Below are positions 9,000 through 16,165 of a stretch of 36,343 bases of DNA, piece by piece. The notes under the pieces were generated by a model. It made no database searches and was not told the origin of the DNA. It worked only from the letters and a program-made list of their open reading frames with translations. Source of the stretch: Clostridia bacterium. GTDB lineage: Bacteria > Bacillota > Clostridia > Christensenellales > Aristaeellaceae. The DNA lies in contig JAFWZN010000073.1 in NCBI GenBank assembly GCA_017522345.1, positions 1 through 36,343 on the forward strand. The letters are read 5' to 3'. Within the stretch, counting starts at the first letter, position 1; each line of letters starts with the position of its first letter. Position numbers and translations under genes: made by a program.

Positions 9000-9050
9000 G
9001 TAAACGATGATTTAATGAGGCGGTACGCCGCCGAATAAATCAGCGTTTAC
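9000..9050. other. 51-base intra-operon inverted repeat
   Basis: Arms at 9000-9014 and 9036-9050 are complementary with one mismatch (outer GTAAACG with CGTTTAC, inner TGATTTA with TAAATCA). A second stem, GGCGG with CCGCC (9019-9023 / 9028-9032), lies inside. It lies in the 167-base gap between the glycoside hydrolase gene (ends 9076) and the CocE gene (starts 8908). There is no T-run on the minus strand, so it looks more like an RNA stability or processing element, or a small mobile repeat, than a terminator. Confidence 0.75.
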
Positions 9051-9075
9051 TTGATAGGAAGCCTTTTGGCGGTCG

Positions 9076-11157
9076 TTATGCGTTCGCTTCCAGATGAATC
9101 GCGCCCATCGCCTTTTCTGTGTGGAAGATTTTCCATTCGAGATGCGCCCTGTCGCACATGTATTCCATGCTGGGTTCAAAGCCAAGACGGGAATCTCTTT
9201 CCACCAGAGGAATCGTCGCTTTGGCGTTTTCAATCTCGTTTTTCGCAATTTCGGTCATTTTTTCCGCGATATCCTTTTTATCTCGGCCATCCTTCATAAA
9301 TTCAAGCTTCAAAAGATACCACTTTTTGGTATTGACCGCGGTGCGCGCGGTATGCTGCATGAACCGACCTACGCCGTACAAATCAAGCGCGCACTGCTTC
9401 TGTCTGCCGGTTAAAGAATCAATCACGCCCAAAAGCGCGTCGCTTCCCTGCTTAAGGAGCGCCTCCATTTTGGAAAGGCTTTCCATCTCGTAGGCAAGAT
9501 AATGAAGCTTATTAAGGTCGTACTTGTACATGGTGTCGCAGATCATGTTGTGCGAATGCATGGCGTAATCGGGCGATTCCAAAATCGCTTCCTCTTTATA
9601 TAAAAGCGGGTACGCGGGTCCGATTCTGAACGGGCCGTACTGATCGGGATTCGTGGAAACATAGGATCGGATTGCGTCAGAATAATTCCTGAAAACCTCT
9701 CTCACCGTTTCCACGTTCTTTTCACCATAGTCGCGGTTAATGAGCTCTCTAAGCGCCGTTTCATAATCCATTCTCGGCGACCAGTAGGCAATCTTGGCAA
9801 GCTCCGAAATAATCGAAGGCCAAAAGCCGTAATGGTGGGAATCCATAAGCCCGCACAGGCCCCAGTCCTCATGCGCCTTTATAAGATTGTCGTTTCGCCG
9901 GTTCCACTGATCGGGGCAGGGCTCGTAGGGAATCACGCCGATATCCCATGAAAGTCCGCCGGTGTTGCTCATGGCGTAAAGCGGAATGCCCCTCTTTTTG
10001 GCCTCCTCGGCTTCGCTTCTGAAATACTCGCCGGGGCCTTCAAAGGACAGCGTGTAGTCCACGCAGGAAACGGTGACGTTTCCCGGCTTTTCGAATTTTT
10101 CAAACATTTCGAAGGTTACAAGGAGGCTGATATCGGTAGGGAGGCTTCTGATGAGCTTGAGCCTCGCTTCCCTATTTACATAACCCCAGTTGTAGGACCA
10201 GAACACGAAGTCCGCGTCCTTTTTATGCTTTCGGATGATGCCCTTGACAAGATCAATCCACTCGGGATAATCATAGCACGGATACCAGCCGGGCGAAGGC
10301 AGATGATTGGGGTTCGCCTCCGGGTGATCCCTGAGATATTCCCAGCCGTAGGGGCAAACGTGCTCATCCTTGCTCGGAAATTCAACCGATTCTCCGACCA
10401 GCACAACGCCCTTTAAACCGGGACAGCTTTTGAAAAGATTTCCGTAGGTGCCCTCGTAATACTCCGCCGCATGCTTATCCGACGGATGCACTTCGCTTTT
10501 CATGTAGCTGTAGGCGTAAACGTCCAGACCAAAGCGGTTCGCACGGTAAATCAGGTTATTGAAATCGAGATACCCGTGCGGAGTTTTGTCCACGCCCTTG
10601 GTGAAAACGAGAATGGACGTAATGCCATTTCGGGCAATGGCGCGCAGATGCTCGTCCGGGAACATATCAAGGCCGAAGCCCGAATGAATCATGCGCGTCG
10701 GGAAAAGCGGCTTTCTGGTTACATCCAGATATTCCACAACCGGCCCCTGATGGACGCGCATTCTGTCCTCAATGAAGTATACGCCCTGCGCAGCGGCGCG
10801 CGGCGTTTTGCCGATTATGCGGATTGCATCATCGTCAGTAACAATGCGGTAGGCAAGATCTTCCTTTTCCTCGACTTCGCCCACGTACAGAAGGATTTTA
10901 TTGGTTGGGTTTGCGCATTCGGGCTCGATATCCTCTACCCTTCTTGCACGCACAAAAACATCCATGGAAACCGATAAAAATTCCTGAAGGTCTTTCGCCG
11001 CGTATTCAAGCACCTCTTGCGCGCATTCGGGATACACGATCTCCCACGCGTTTGTCACAAGCGTACCTGCAACGCGTTCCCATTGATCGTTGTCTCTGAA
11101 AAAGCGCGTGTGCGCTTTCAGCATCCGCTCTCTGAAGGCGTAATTGATTTCCGTCAT
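9076..11157 (-). CDS. GH20/GH67-like glycoside hydrolase, cytoplasmic
   Basis: The protein is 693 residues with no signal peptide. Residues 1-140 resemble the N-terminal alpha/beta domain found in GH20, GH67 and GH84 enzymes, ending in TPRAAAQGVYFIEDRM. The central part looks like a TIM barrel: FGLDMFPDEHLRAIARNGI, YAYSYMKSEVHPS, GVVLVGESVEFPS, FVFWSYNWGYVNRE and MSNTGGLSWD. A helical C-terminal region follows (LLKQGSDALLGVIDSLTG). The GES motif may carry the catalytic Glu. I cannot place it in a named GH family; GH67/GH115-like alpha-glucuronidases and GH20 are the closest ideas. A ribosome site, AAGGA, precedes the ATG. It would act on imported oligosaccharides. Confidence 0.6.
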   Translation of the reverse strand: MTEINYAFRERMLKAHTRFFRDNDQWERVAGTLVTNAWEIVYPECAQEVLEYAAKDLQEFLSVSMDVFVRARRVEDIEPECANPTNKILLYVGEVEEKEDLAYRIVTDDDAIRIIGKTPRAAAQGVYFIEDRMRVHQGPVVEYLDVTRKPLFPTRMIHSGFGLDMFPDEHLRAIARNGITSILVFTKGVDKTPHGYLDFNNLIYRANRFGLDVYAYSYMKSEVHPSDKHAAEYYEGTYGNLFKSCPGLKGVVLVGESVEFPSKDEHVCPYGWEYLRDHPEANPNHLPSPGWYPCYDYPEWIDLVKGIIRKHKKDADFVFWSYNWGYVNREARLKLIRSLPTDISLLVTFEMFEKFEKPGNVTVSCVDYTLSFEGPGEYFRSEAEEAKKRGIPLYAMSNTGGLSWDIGVIPYEPCPDQWNRRNDNLIKAHEDWGLCGLMDSHHYGFWPSIISELAKIAYWSPRMDYETALRELINRDYGEKNVETVREVFRNYSDAIRSYVSTNPDQYGPFRIGPAYPLLYKEEAILESPDYAMHSHNMICDTMYKYDLNKLHYLAYEMESLSKMEALLKQGSDALLGVIDSLTGRQKQCALDLYGVGRFMQHTARTAVNTKKWYLLKLEFMKDGRDKKDIAEKMTEIAKNEIENAKATIPLVERDSRLGFEPSMEYMCDRAHLEWKIFHTEKAMGAIHLEANA

Positions 11158-11193
11158 GCAGCCGTCCTTCTCTCTTTCAAAATGAGCGCGGGG

Positions 11194-12435
11194 TTATTCA
11201 AATCGGTAGGCGACAAAGCTGTCGGGATTGAGCATCTCCCAATTTTTCGGAATTTCTTCAATCTTAGGAACCGCCATGGTTTCGCCGTCCCTGAGCGCAG
11301 ACTTATGGGCAATCAGACCCGGAAGCACGAACTCAGCCGAGCGCCACGCATGGTTCGGAGGCAGCTTATTGACCTTCAGCGCCTTCATGAAGTCGTCCAC
11401 CAGGAACTGGTGCGAGCCGAAATGGCCGTTGTTTAAGCTGAAGTAGACCTCCGGCAGGCGGTAGCCGTGATGCGCCTTGGCGAGCTTTCCGTGGAAATCG
11501 TAGTGAAGCGCCTCGCTTCTGACCTCCTCGTCCATATCATATGCGTCAAAGCAATCCATCTGCTCGGTAAGGGATTCAACATCGCCCCATTTGAGGCTCG
11601 TCCAGAACGCGCCGCCCGCGTTTTCTTCAAAGGAACCCGTCGTTCCGTACATGGACATGTATACGCAGTTTTTGCCGCCAAAGCCGATGCGGCGGTACTC
11701 GTTGGAGCGCATGATACCGCCGTCGGAGGTGCGCAAAAGCGCCGTTTCATTGCTGAACGGGTTGTCCCAAAGGTTTTTGCCCTTCTGGAAGATGCCGTCC
11801 ATATGTCTGTCCTTATAGCCGAGGCAGGAAACGGACGTGGCGTGCGCGCCGGTTACGGACAGAACCATGCTCATCGAATGCGTGGGATAATGCATGGGCG
11901 GAATGCCCGCATATTTCGTCCAGTCCTCGCCGCCGGAATAGCGGTAGGCGTCGTAGAAGCCATGCATCATGTCGTGATAATACTGCGCCTCGCCGTAGAG
12001 GAAATCGCCCATGAGGCCGGCGTTGAAACGATCGCGGCAGATGACGGTGGAGGGATAATAAAAGCTGGTTTCACCGCACATGTACATAAGGCCGGTTTTT
12101 TTGACCTCGGTCAAAATCATGTCGATCTCTTCCTCGGTCTGCGCCATGGGAACGGCAGAATACACATGCTTTCCGGCTCTTAACGCCTGAACGACCTGCG
12201 GCCCATGCAGATGACGCTGCGTAAAGATGGCGACCGCGTCGATCGAAGGATCCTTCAGCATTTCATCAAGGGACGAAAAGGTCTTTTTGATGCCGAATTT
12301 TTCAGAAACCTTTTTAAGACGCTCGGGGATCAGTTCAGCCAGCGATACCTCGCCCGCAAACGGATGCATCTGGAAAAGCGGGATAAAGCACCTTGAAAAC
12401 TGTCCTGCGCCGACAACGCCGATATTAAAGCCCAT
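11194..12435 (-). CDS. Gfo/Idh/MocA family protein with altered EKP motif
   Basis: An N-terminal Rossmann domain (GVVGAGQFSRCFIPLF, residues 6-21) and a C-terminal alpha/beta domain mark the Gfo/Idh/MocA family of NAD(P)-dependent sugar oxidoreductases. At the position of the conserved EKP catalytic motif the chain reads AVP (residues 94-96, in HVYSAVPMAQTEEE), so the usual lysine is missing. It has 413 residues, a little longer than the 330-390 norm. The gene starts with ATG after AAGGAGA and lies 36 bases after the ASRT-like gene. It may be an atypical dehydrogenase, a keto-intermediate glycosidase or a non-catalytic binder. The window also carries a normal paralogue at 17040. Confidence 0.85.
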   Translation of the reverse strand: MGFNIGVVGAGQFSRCFIPLFQMHPFAGEVSLAELIPERLKKVSEKFGIKKTFSSLDEMLKDPSIDAVAIFTQRHLHGPQVVQALRAGKHVYSAVPMAQTEEEIDMILTEVKKTGLMYMCGETSFYYPSTVICRDRFNAGLMGDFLYGEAQYYHDMMHGFYDAYRYSGGEDWTKYAGIPPMHYPTHSMSMVLSVTGAHATSVSCLGYKDRHMDGIFQKGKNLWDNPFSNETALLRTSDGGIMRSNEYRRIGFGGKNCVYMSMYGTTGSFEENAGGAFWTSLKWGDVESLTEQMDCFDAYDMDEEVRSEALHYDFHGKLAKAHHGYRLPEVYFSLNNGHFGSHQFLVDDFMKALKVNKLPPNHAWRSAEFVLPGLIAHKSALRDGETMAVPKIEEIPKNWEMLNPDSFVAYRFE

Positions 12436-12471
12436 TTACATTCATCTCCTTATCCAAAGGAATCGAAAACT

Positions 12472-12837
12472 TTATTCCGAATAGCCGGGCGTGGTGTAAA
12501 ACGCCATATTGCCCGTTCGCATATCCAACCGCCCGTACTGACAAATGATCGGTTCGGTCGAATGAATCGCAATCGCATACTGCTCTCCTTCGGGAACAGG
12601 CATGCCCAAAATGCCGTCCTCCATGCAGCGGACGCATCTTACGCGGCCCGCCTTGACCTCCGTCTTCAGAGGCGAGGAGGGATCCTTGTCCGTCCAGTGA
12701 AGAACGATTTCAACCTCGGCGTCCTCTCCGTTAGGATTAAACAGGATAAACGATTCGTGTCCCGGAAGCTCGGGGTGATCTCCCCTGGGCGGGAGCTCTC
12801 CGTCGGGAAAGAACCAGTGCTTTTTTCCAAACATCAT
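12472..12837 (-). CDS. sensory rhodopsin transducer (ASRT) family small protein
   Basis: This 121-residue all-beta protein matches the Anabaena sensory rhodopsin transducer family in length and pattern: an N-terminal KHWFFPDGELPP, then HESFILFNPNGEDAEVEIVLHW(T)DKDP, a central KAGRVRCVR, and a C-terminal STEPIICQYGRLDMR before a short tail. In Anabaena the protein binds the photoreceptor ASR, but most relatives have no rhodopsin partner and the family is thought to bind small molecules such as sugars. No rhodopsin gene is in this window. The ATG overlaps the stop of the creatininase-like gene (ATGA), showing tight coupling. The likely role is a ligand-binding or regulatory accessory of the sugar operon (inference). 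Confidence 0.85.
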   Translation of the reverse strand: MMFGKKHWFFPDGELPPRGDHPELPGHESFILFNPNGEDAEVEIVLHWTDKDPSSPLKTEVKAGRVRCVRCMEDGILGMPVPEGEQYAIAIHSTEPIICQYGRLDMRTGNMAFYTTPGYSE

Positions 12838-13571
12838 TGAATCGTCCTTTCCAGATACGCAAGCGTGTGCTCAACCATCATTTCGCCGAGCTCCACGCTC
12901 GCCTCCTTCGCGGGAATGGCAAACCACTCGGTATTGTCCTTCGTGCGGGAAAAATCCACGTTCTTGGGATATACCGCCGAAAGAAGAGAGGTTTCATACT
13001 TGCCCGCATGGTCGAAGCCGCCGATTTTCTTCTGCGTCTCATTGTCCATAAGCTGAATGGTTTTGATAAACGTGATGGGGTTTTCGTCTGTATCCAGATT
13101 TTCGTAATAGTTCTGCATATCGTTTGAGCCCCACCAGCCGTGGCCGCGCGTTTCCTCCAGATATCTGAGCGCAACCTTCTTCGCCGCCTTCATGCATGCA
13201 AGCGACATCGGCATAAGGCCGTCGGCTTCGCTCTGATGATGGAACACCAGATAGATGTTTTTCCATCCGCCGTAAACGAGCGACTTGAGAATTTCGGTCA
13301 AATAGATTTCGTACGGGTCCGAATCCACATGAATGGTGTTCTTTTCCGGGCCCGACACGGCGTAGCTGGCCACGCCGTACCAGATGGGCGGCGCGACGAT
13401 AATTTCCTTCCTTTCGGAAAGCTTTTCAAGAACGCCGGTAATGACCATGGTGTCCGTTCCGAGGCTCAGATGCGCCGCGTGATATTCCATCGTGCCGATC
13501 GGGATAATGAGCGGAACCCTGCGCGCTTTCGCATCCTCGATCTCTTTATAAAACATATCAATGAGATTCAT
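12834..13571 (-). CDS. creatininase-family amidohydrolase
   Basis: The 245-residue protein carries creatininase-family signatures. PIGTMEYHAAHLSLGTD (about residues 24-40) supplies the Glu, His and Asp metal ligands. GGWKNIYLVFHHQSEAD stands where the family usually has the NGHGGN His motif. DHAGKYETSLL supplies the distal Glu. The family includes creatininase, the riboflavin/F420 formamide hydrolase ArfB and mycofactocin MftE; all cut a C-N bond with two metals. The FHHQSEAD variant departs from NGHGGN but keeps the His. The gene overlaps the ASRT-like gene by four bases and is preceded by AGAGG. Creatine use is not implied, since no transporter or creatinine-specific partner is evident. Confidence 0.85.
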   Translation of the reverse strand: MNLIDMFYKEIEDAKARRVPLIIPIGTMEYHAAHLSLGTDTMVITGVLEKLSERKEIIVAPPIWYGVASYAVSGPEKNTIHVDSDPYEIYLTEILKSLVYGGWKNIYLVFHHQSEADGLMPMSLACMKAAKKVALRYLEETRGHGWWGSNDMQNYYENLDTDENPITFIKTIQLMDNETQKKIGGFDHAGKYETSLLSAVYPKNVDFSRTKDNTEWFAIPAKEASVELGEMMVEHTLAYLERTIQ

Positions 13572-13609
13572 GCCTGCCGCCTCTTTTTTTAAATCTTACT
13601 GTGCGCCTT

Positions 13610-14797
13610 TTATCTGTCCAGCTCGTACAGCTGTCCGATTTCGGGGCTTAAAACCTCGCAGCCGTCCTTCGTGATGGCGATGCCCTTTTCCCAGCGCACG
13701 CCGAAGGTGTCGGAAGAAATGAAGGTGTCGATCTGGAAGGTCATGTTCGGCTCGAAATTGAAATTGCTCGAGGTTTCAACCCACGGCGCTTCAACCTCGA
13801 TAAGGCCGGTGGAGTGCAAAGGTCCGTAAACATAGTTGTCCTTAAAGCCGTTGTCCACATAGTGCTTATAGAAGTTCTTGGCAACGTCCGCCACCGGAAC
13901 GCCGGCCTTCAGCTGGTTCTGCGTCCAGAAATGCGCGTCGCGGCCGAACAGAACGATTTCGCGTCTTCTGCCCTCGAGCTTGCCCAAAACAATCGGGTAG
14001 CCAATCGCGGCAGAATAGCCGTCGATCTTGGCGGAAAGATTCAATTGAACGATGTCGCCCTTTTCAAACTTTCTGTAGGAGGAGCGGCTGATGGCATGGC
14101 GGGTGGAAGCCTCGGAAAATACGTACATGGGAAGGCCTTCGTATTCCGCGCCCAGATCATAAACCACTCTCTGCGCTACGCCTACCATCTGAAGCTCGGT
14201 CATGCCGGGCTTGATTAAGCGGATAACCTCCTGAGACGCGGCCTCCGCAATTTTGTAGCCTTCGCGAAGGCATGCAAGCTCGTTAACGCTTTTGATCTGA
14301 CGAAGCTCGGTCATGATATAGTCGGCCTGAACCAGCTCCGCCTCCGGGAATGCGTCCTTAATGCCCTGATAAATGGTGACGGAGGTGTCAAGGAAGCTGG
14401 CGACGCCGATTCGCATTTTTTTGCCGGTTGCGCCGATGGCCTTGAACACGTCGTGGAAGGTGTCGGGAATCATTTCGGGATACTGGGGGTTTGCGCCCTC
14501 GCGATACTCCTTGAGCACAAACACCTTGTCAAGTCTGGAGCGATCCTTGGCAAAAATGCCGGACTCGGGGCCGCACATGAGGGCAGCTTCGCCGTTTGCC
14601 GAAATCGCTACGCCCGCTCGTTCAAACAGCGGCCAGTAGCCGGAGAAATAGCGCGGATTGGCATAGTCGGATTCGGTACCGTTGACGATCAAAGCGTCAA
14701 AACCATCGCGTCGTAAAATGGCGGCCGCCTTCTGAACTCTCTCCAAGTACTCGTGTTCGGGAATGTAAACCTTTCCGTAGGTAGTGCTGAAATCCAT
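13610..14797 (-). CDS. M24 pita-bread-fold protein, creatinase-like (metal ligands lost)
   Basis: This 395-residue protein has the two-domain layout of creatinase/aminopeptidase P: an N-terminal domain (residues 15-160) and a C-terminal M24 pita-bread fold (175-390). Of the five M24 metal ligands, the first two Asp are replaced (Asn 253 in QLNLSAK, Ala 264 in DGYSAAIGYP). The His is kept (328, in PLHSTG), the fourth ligand is Asp 357 in place of Glu, and Glu 370 is kept. His 234 in STRHAISR fits the catalytic His of metal-free creatinase. So it is probably a creatinase-type C-N hydrolase rather than a peptidase. It is the first gene of the leftward operon, with AAAGGAG before the ATG and a palindromic operator 37 bases upstream. 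Confidence 0.85.
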   Translation of the reverse strand: MDFSTTYGKVYIPEHEYLERVQKAAAILRRDGFDALIVNGTESDYANPRYFSGYWPLFERAGVAISANGEAALMCGPESGIFAKDRSRLDKVFVLKEYREGANPQYPEMIPDTFHDVFKAIGATGKKMRIGVASFLDTSVTIYQGIKDAFPEAELVQADYIMTELRQIKSVNELACLREGYKIAEAASQEVIRLIKPGMTELQMVGVAQRVVYDLGAEYEGLPMYVFSEASTRHAISRSSYRKFEKGDIVQLNLSAKIDGYSAAIGYPIVLGKLEGRRREIVLFGRDAHFWTQNQLKAGVPVADVAKNFYKHYVDNGFKDNYVYGPLHSTGLIEVEAPWVETSSNFNFEPNMTFQIDTFISSDTFGVRWEKGIAITKDGCEVLSPEIGQLYELDR

Positions 14798-14833
14798 GAT
14801 CGCATTCTCCTTTTATTTTGTCGTTTATAACAT

Positions 14834-14851
14834 TGCGCAATCGATTGCGCA
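14834..14851. promoter_or_regulatory. LacI-type operator O1 (perfect 18-base palindrome)
   Basis: TGCGCAATCGATTGCGCA is a perfect palindrome with the central CG typical of LacI/CcpA-type operators. It lies between the lacI-family gene and the leftward operon. A possible minus-strand -10 box, TATAAA, lies next to it (complement of 14824-14829), so bound repressor would block the operon promoter. Sites O2 and O3 share its core. Confidence 0.85.
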
Positions 14852-14901
14852 TTTCTTTAAAAGAAAAACGGAATCCTTATTGGAGGGGCGTAATTTCGTC
14901 T

Positions 14902-15903
14902 TCACCAAGAATTTCCGTTTGTGTAAAAGGGCTTTAAAAACACGTGCTTCACCTGCTGATGATCGCTGCCGCTCAGTTTTTCAACAATCCTCTCGCACGC
15001 GCGCCTGCCGATTTCCTCTGCAGGCTGATTGAGAGACACAATCTGCGGCGTGACAAGGCCGGTGTGGTCAAACGCGTCAAACGAAACGACCGCCATGTCT
15101 TCCGGAATCCGAAGGCCGGCCTCCAAAATGGCTTTCACCGCGCCATAGGCCAGCTTGTTGTTGGCAAACAGCATCGCGCGGGGCATTTTCCCGCCCGAAA
15201 GAATCTTTTTCATATTTTCGTAGCCGGATTCAAGAGAGAACTCGCTTTCCACAATCCACTCGGGCACAAGCTCCACGCCCTCGTCCATCAGCGCCTGAAC
15301 AAAGCCCTTATAGCGCATAAGACCGCTGGACTGCTTTCTGGGGCCGGCAATCATGCCGATTTCGCGATAGCCGCGCGAAATCACCGAGCGCGTGAATTCA
15401 AGCGCCGCCGTGTAATTGTCGATGGACACAAGATCATAGTTTTCCGCGCCCGTGGGCACATTGTCGATATATACCACAGGAAGGCGGTTTTTCGGATATC
15501 TTGAAAAGATTTTGGGGCAGCTTCCGACGCTTGCGACGATCAGGCCCGAAACCTGCTTCTCCAGAAGCGTCTTGAGCGCCTCTTCCTCATAATGCGCGTT
15601 TTCGTCGGAATTGCACACCATCAGCATATAGCCTCTTTCGTGGCAAACCTCCTGCGCGCCTTTGATGACGTTGGAGAAAAAATTATTGGAGATATCCGGA
15701 ACAACAATGCCGATGGACCGCGTATCGGACAGGCGCAGGGAACGCGCAAGAGAATTGACCATATAGTTGGATTTCTCGGCAAGCTCGACCACCTTATCGG
15801 TCGTTTCCTTCTTGACTCTGCCGTTTCCGCTGAGCGCGCGCGAAACCGTGGTCACGGACAGCCCAAGCTGATCCGCAATGTCCTTAAGCGTCACGGTATT
15901 CAT
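14902..15903 (-). CDS. LacI/GalR-family transcriptional regulator
   Basis: From the ATG at 15903 the 333-residue protein starts with a classic LacI helix-turn-helix: VTLKDIADQLGLSVTTVSRA (residues 3-22), then the hinge region NYMVNSLARSLR. The rest is a periplasmic-binding-protein-like sensor domain (SIGIVVPDISNNFFSNVIKG; DMAVVSFDAFDHTGLVTPQI). GAGGAG precedes this ATG by seven bases, so a TTG start 15 bases earlier is less likely. It lies between the leftward operon and the divergent pair at 16166-18077. Palindromes at 14834, 15971 and 16044 have the size and CG centre expected of its operators, and one lies inside its own promoter, suggesting autorepression. The inducer is unknown, probably a sugar. 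Confidence 0.95.
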   Translation of the reverse strand: MNTVTLKDIADQLGLSVTTVSRALSGNGRVKKETTDKVVELAEKSNYMVNSLARSLRLSDTRSIGIVVPDISNNFFSNVIKGAQEVCHERGYMLMVCNSDENAHYEEEALKTLLEKQVSGLIVASVGSCPKIFSRYPKNRLPVVYIDNVPTGAENYDLVSIDNYTAALEFTRSVISRGYREIGMIAGPRKQSSGLMRYKGFVQALMDEGVELVPEWIVESEFSLESGYENMKKILSGGKMPRAMLFANNKLAYGAVKAILEAGLRIPEDMAVVSFDAFDHTGLVTPQIVSLNQPAEEIGRRACERIVEKLSGSDHQQVKHVFLKPFYTNGNSW

Positions 15904-15965
15904 GCGTTCACTCCTCAAAATCCAATCGACAAATACGACAATTTAACTTACTTTGATACAAATAT

Positions 15966-15994
15966 ACAATAATGCAATCGTTTGCGCAAGTCAA
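15966..15994 (-). promoter_or_regulatory. lacI-family gene promoter
   Basis: On the minus strand a -35 box TTGACT (complement of 15989-15994) and a -10 box TATTGT (complement of 15966-15971) are separated by 17 bases. The spacer is almost entirely operator O2. Confidence 0.7.
15971..15988. promoter_or_regulatory. LacI-type operator O2
   Basis: AATGCAATCGTTTGCGCA matches O1 at 14 of 18 positions and keeps the CG centre. It fills the spacer of the regulator's own promoter, a layout that fits negative autoregulation. Confidence 0.75.
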
Positions 15995-16043
15995 TTCTGC
16001 ACCAAAAATGAAATTTAATATACGATTAACATTTCGACGGGAT

Positions 16044-16058
16044 GCGCAAATTTTGCGC
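16044..16058. promoter_or_regulatory. LacI-type operator O3 (odd-centred palindrome)
   Basis: GCGCAAATTTTGCGC has perfect seven-base arms around a single T. It shares the GCGCAA arms of O1 but not the CG centre. It lies in the divergent region, about 30 bases upstream of the -35 box of the isomerase promoter. It could be an auxiliary site for looping or a site for a second regulator. Confidence 0.55.
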
Positions 16059-16090
16059 TTTAAGAAAGACAAAAAAATTTAGAAAATACC

Positions 16091-16119
16091 TTGACGAATC
16101 ATTTTCGCTGTGATATAAG
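16091..16119 (+). promoter_or_regulatory. promoter of the isomerase-dehydrogenase pair
   Basis: A -35 box TTGACG (16091-16096) and a -10 box TATAAG (16114-16119) are spaced by 17 bases. The predicted start of transcription is about 40 bases before the ATG at 16166. Confidence 0.8.
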
Positions 16120-16165
16120 GATGGTGTTCAAAAGGGTTTTTCAACCACCGAAAGGACGTGAAAAA

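Noticed and set aside
9012..9248. A 78-codon minus-strand frame at the 3' end of the GH20/GH67-like gene
   Set aside because: It overlaps the end of the real gene in another frame and runs through the 51-base hairpin; there is no ribosome site or family pattern.
11194..12435. The Gfo/Idh gene without EKP considered a pseudogene
   Set aside because: The frame is intact, its length is near normal, and it has a good ribosome site and conserved domains, so a changed function is more likely than decay.
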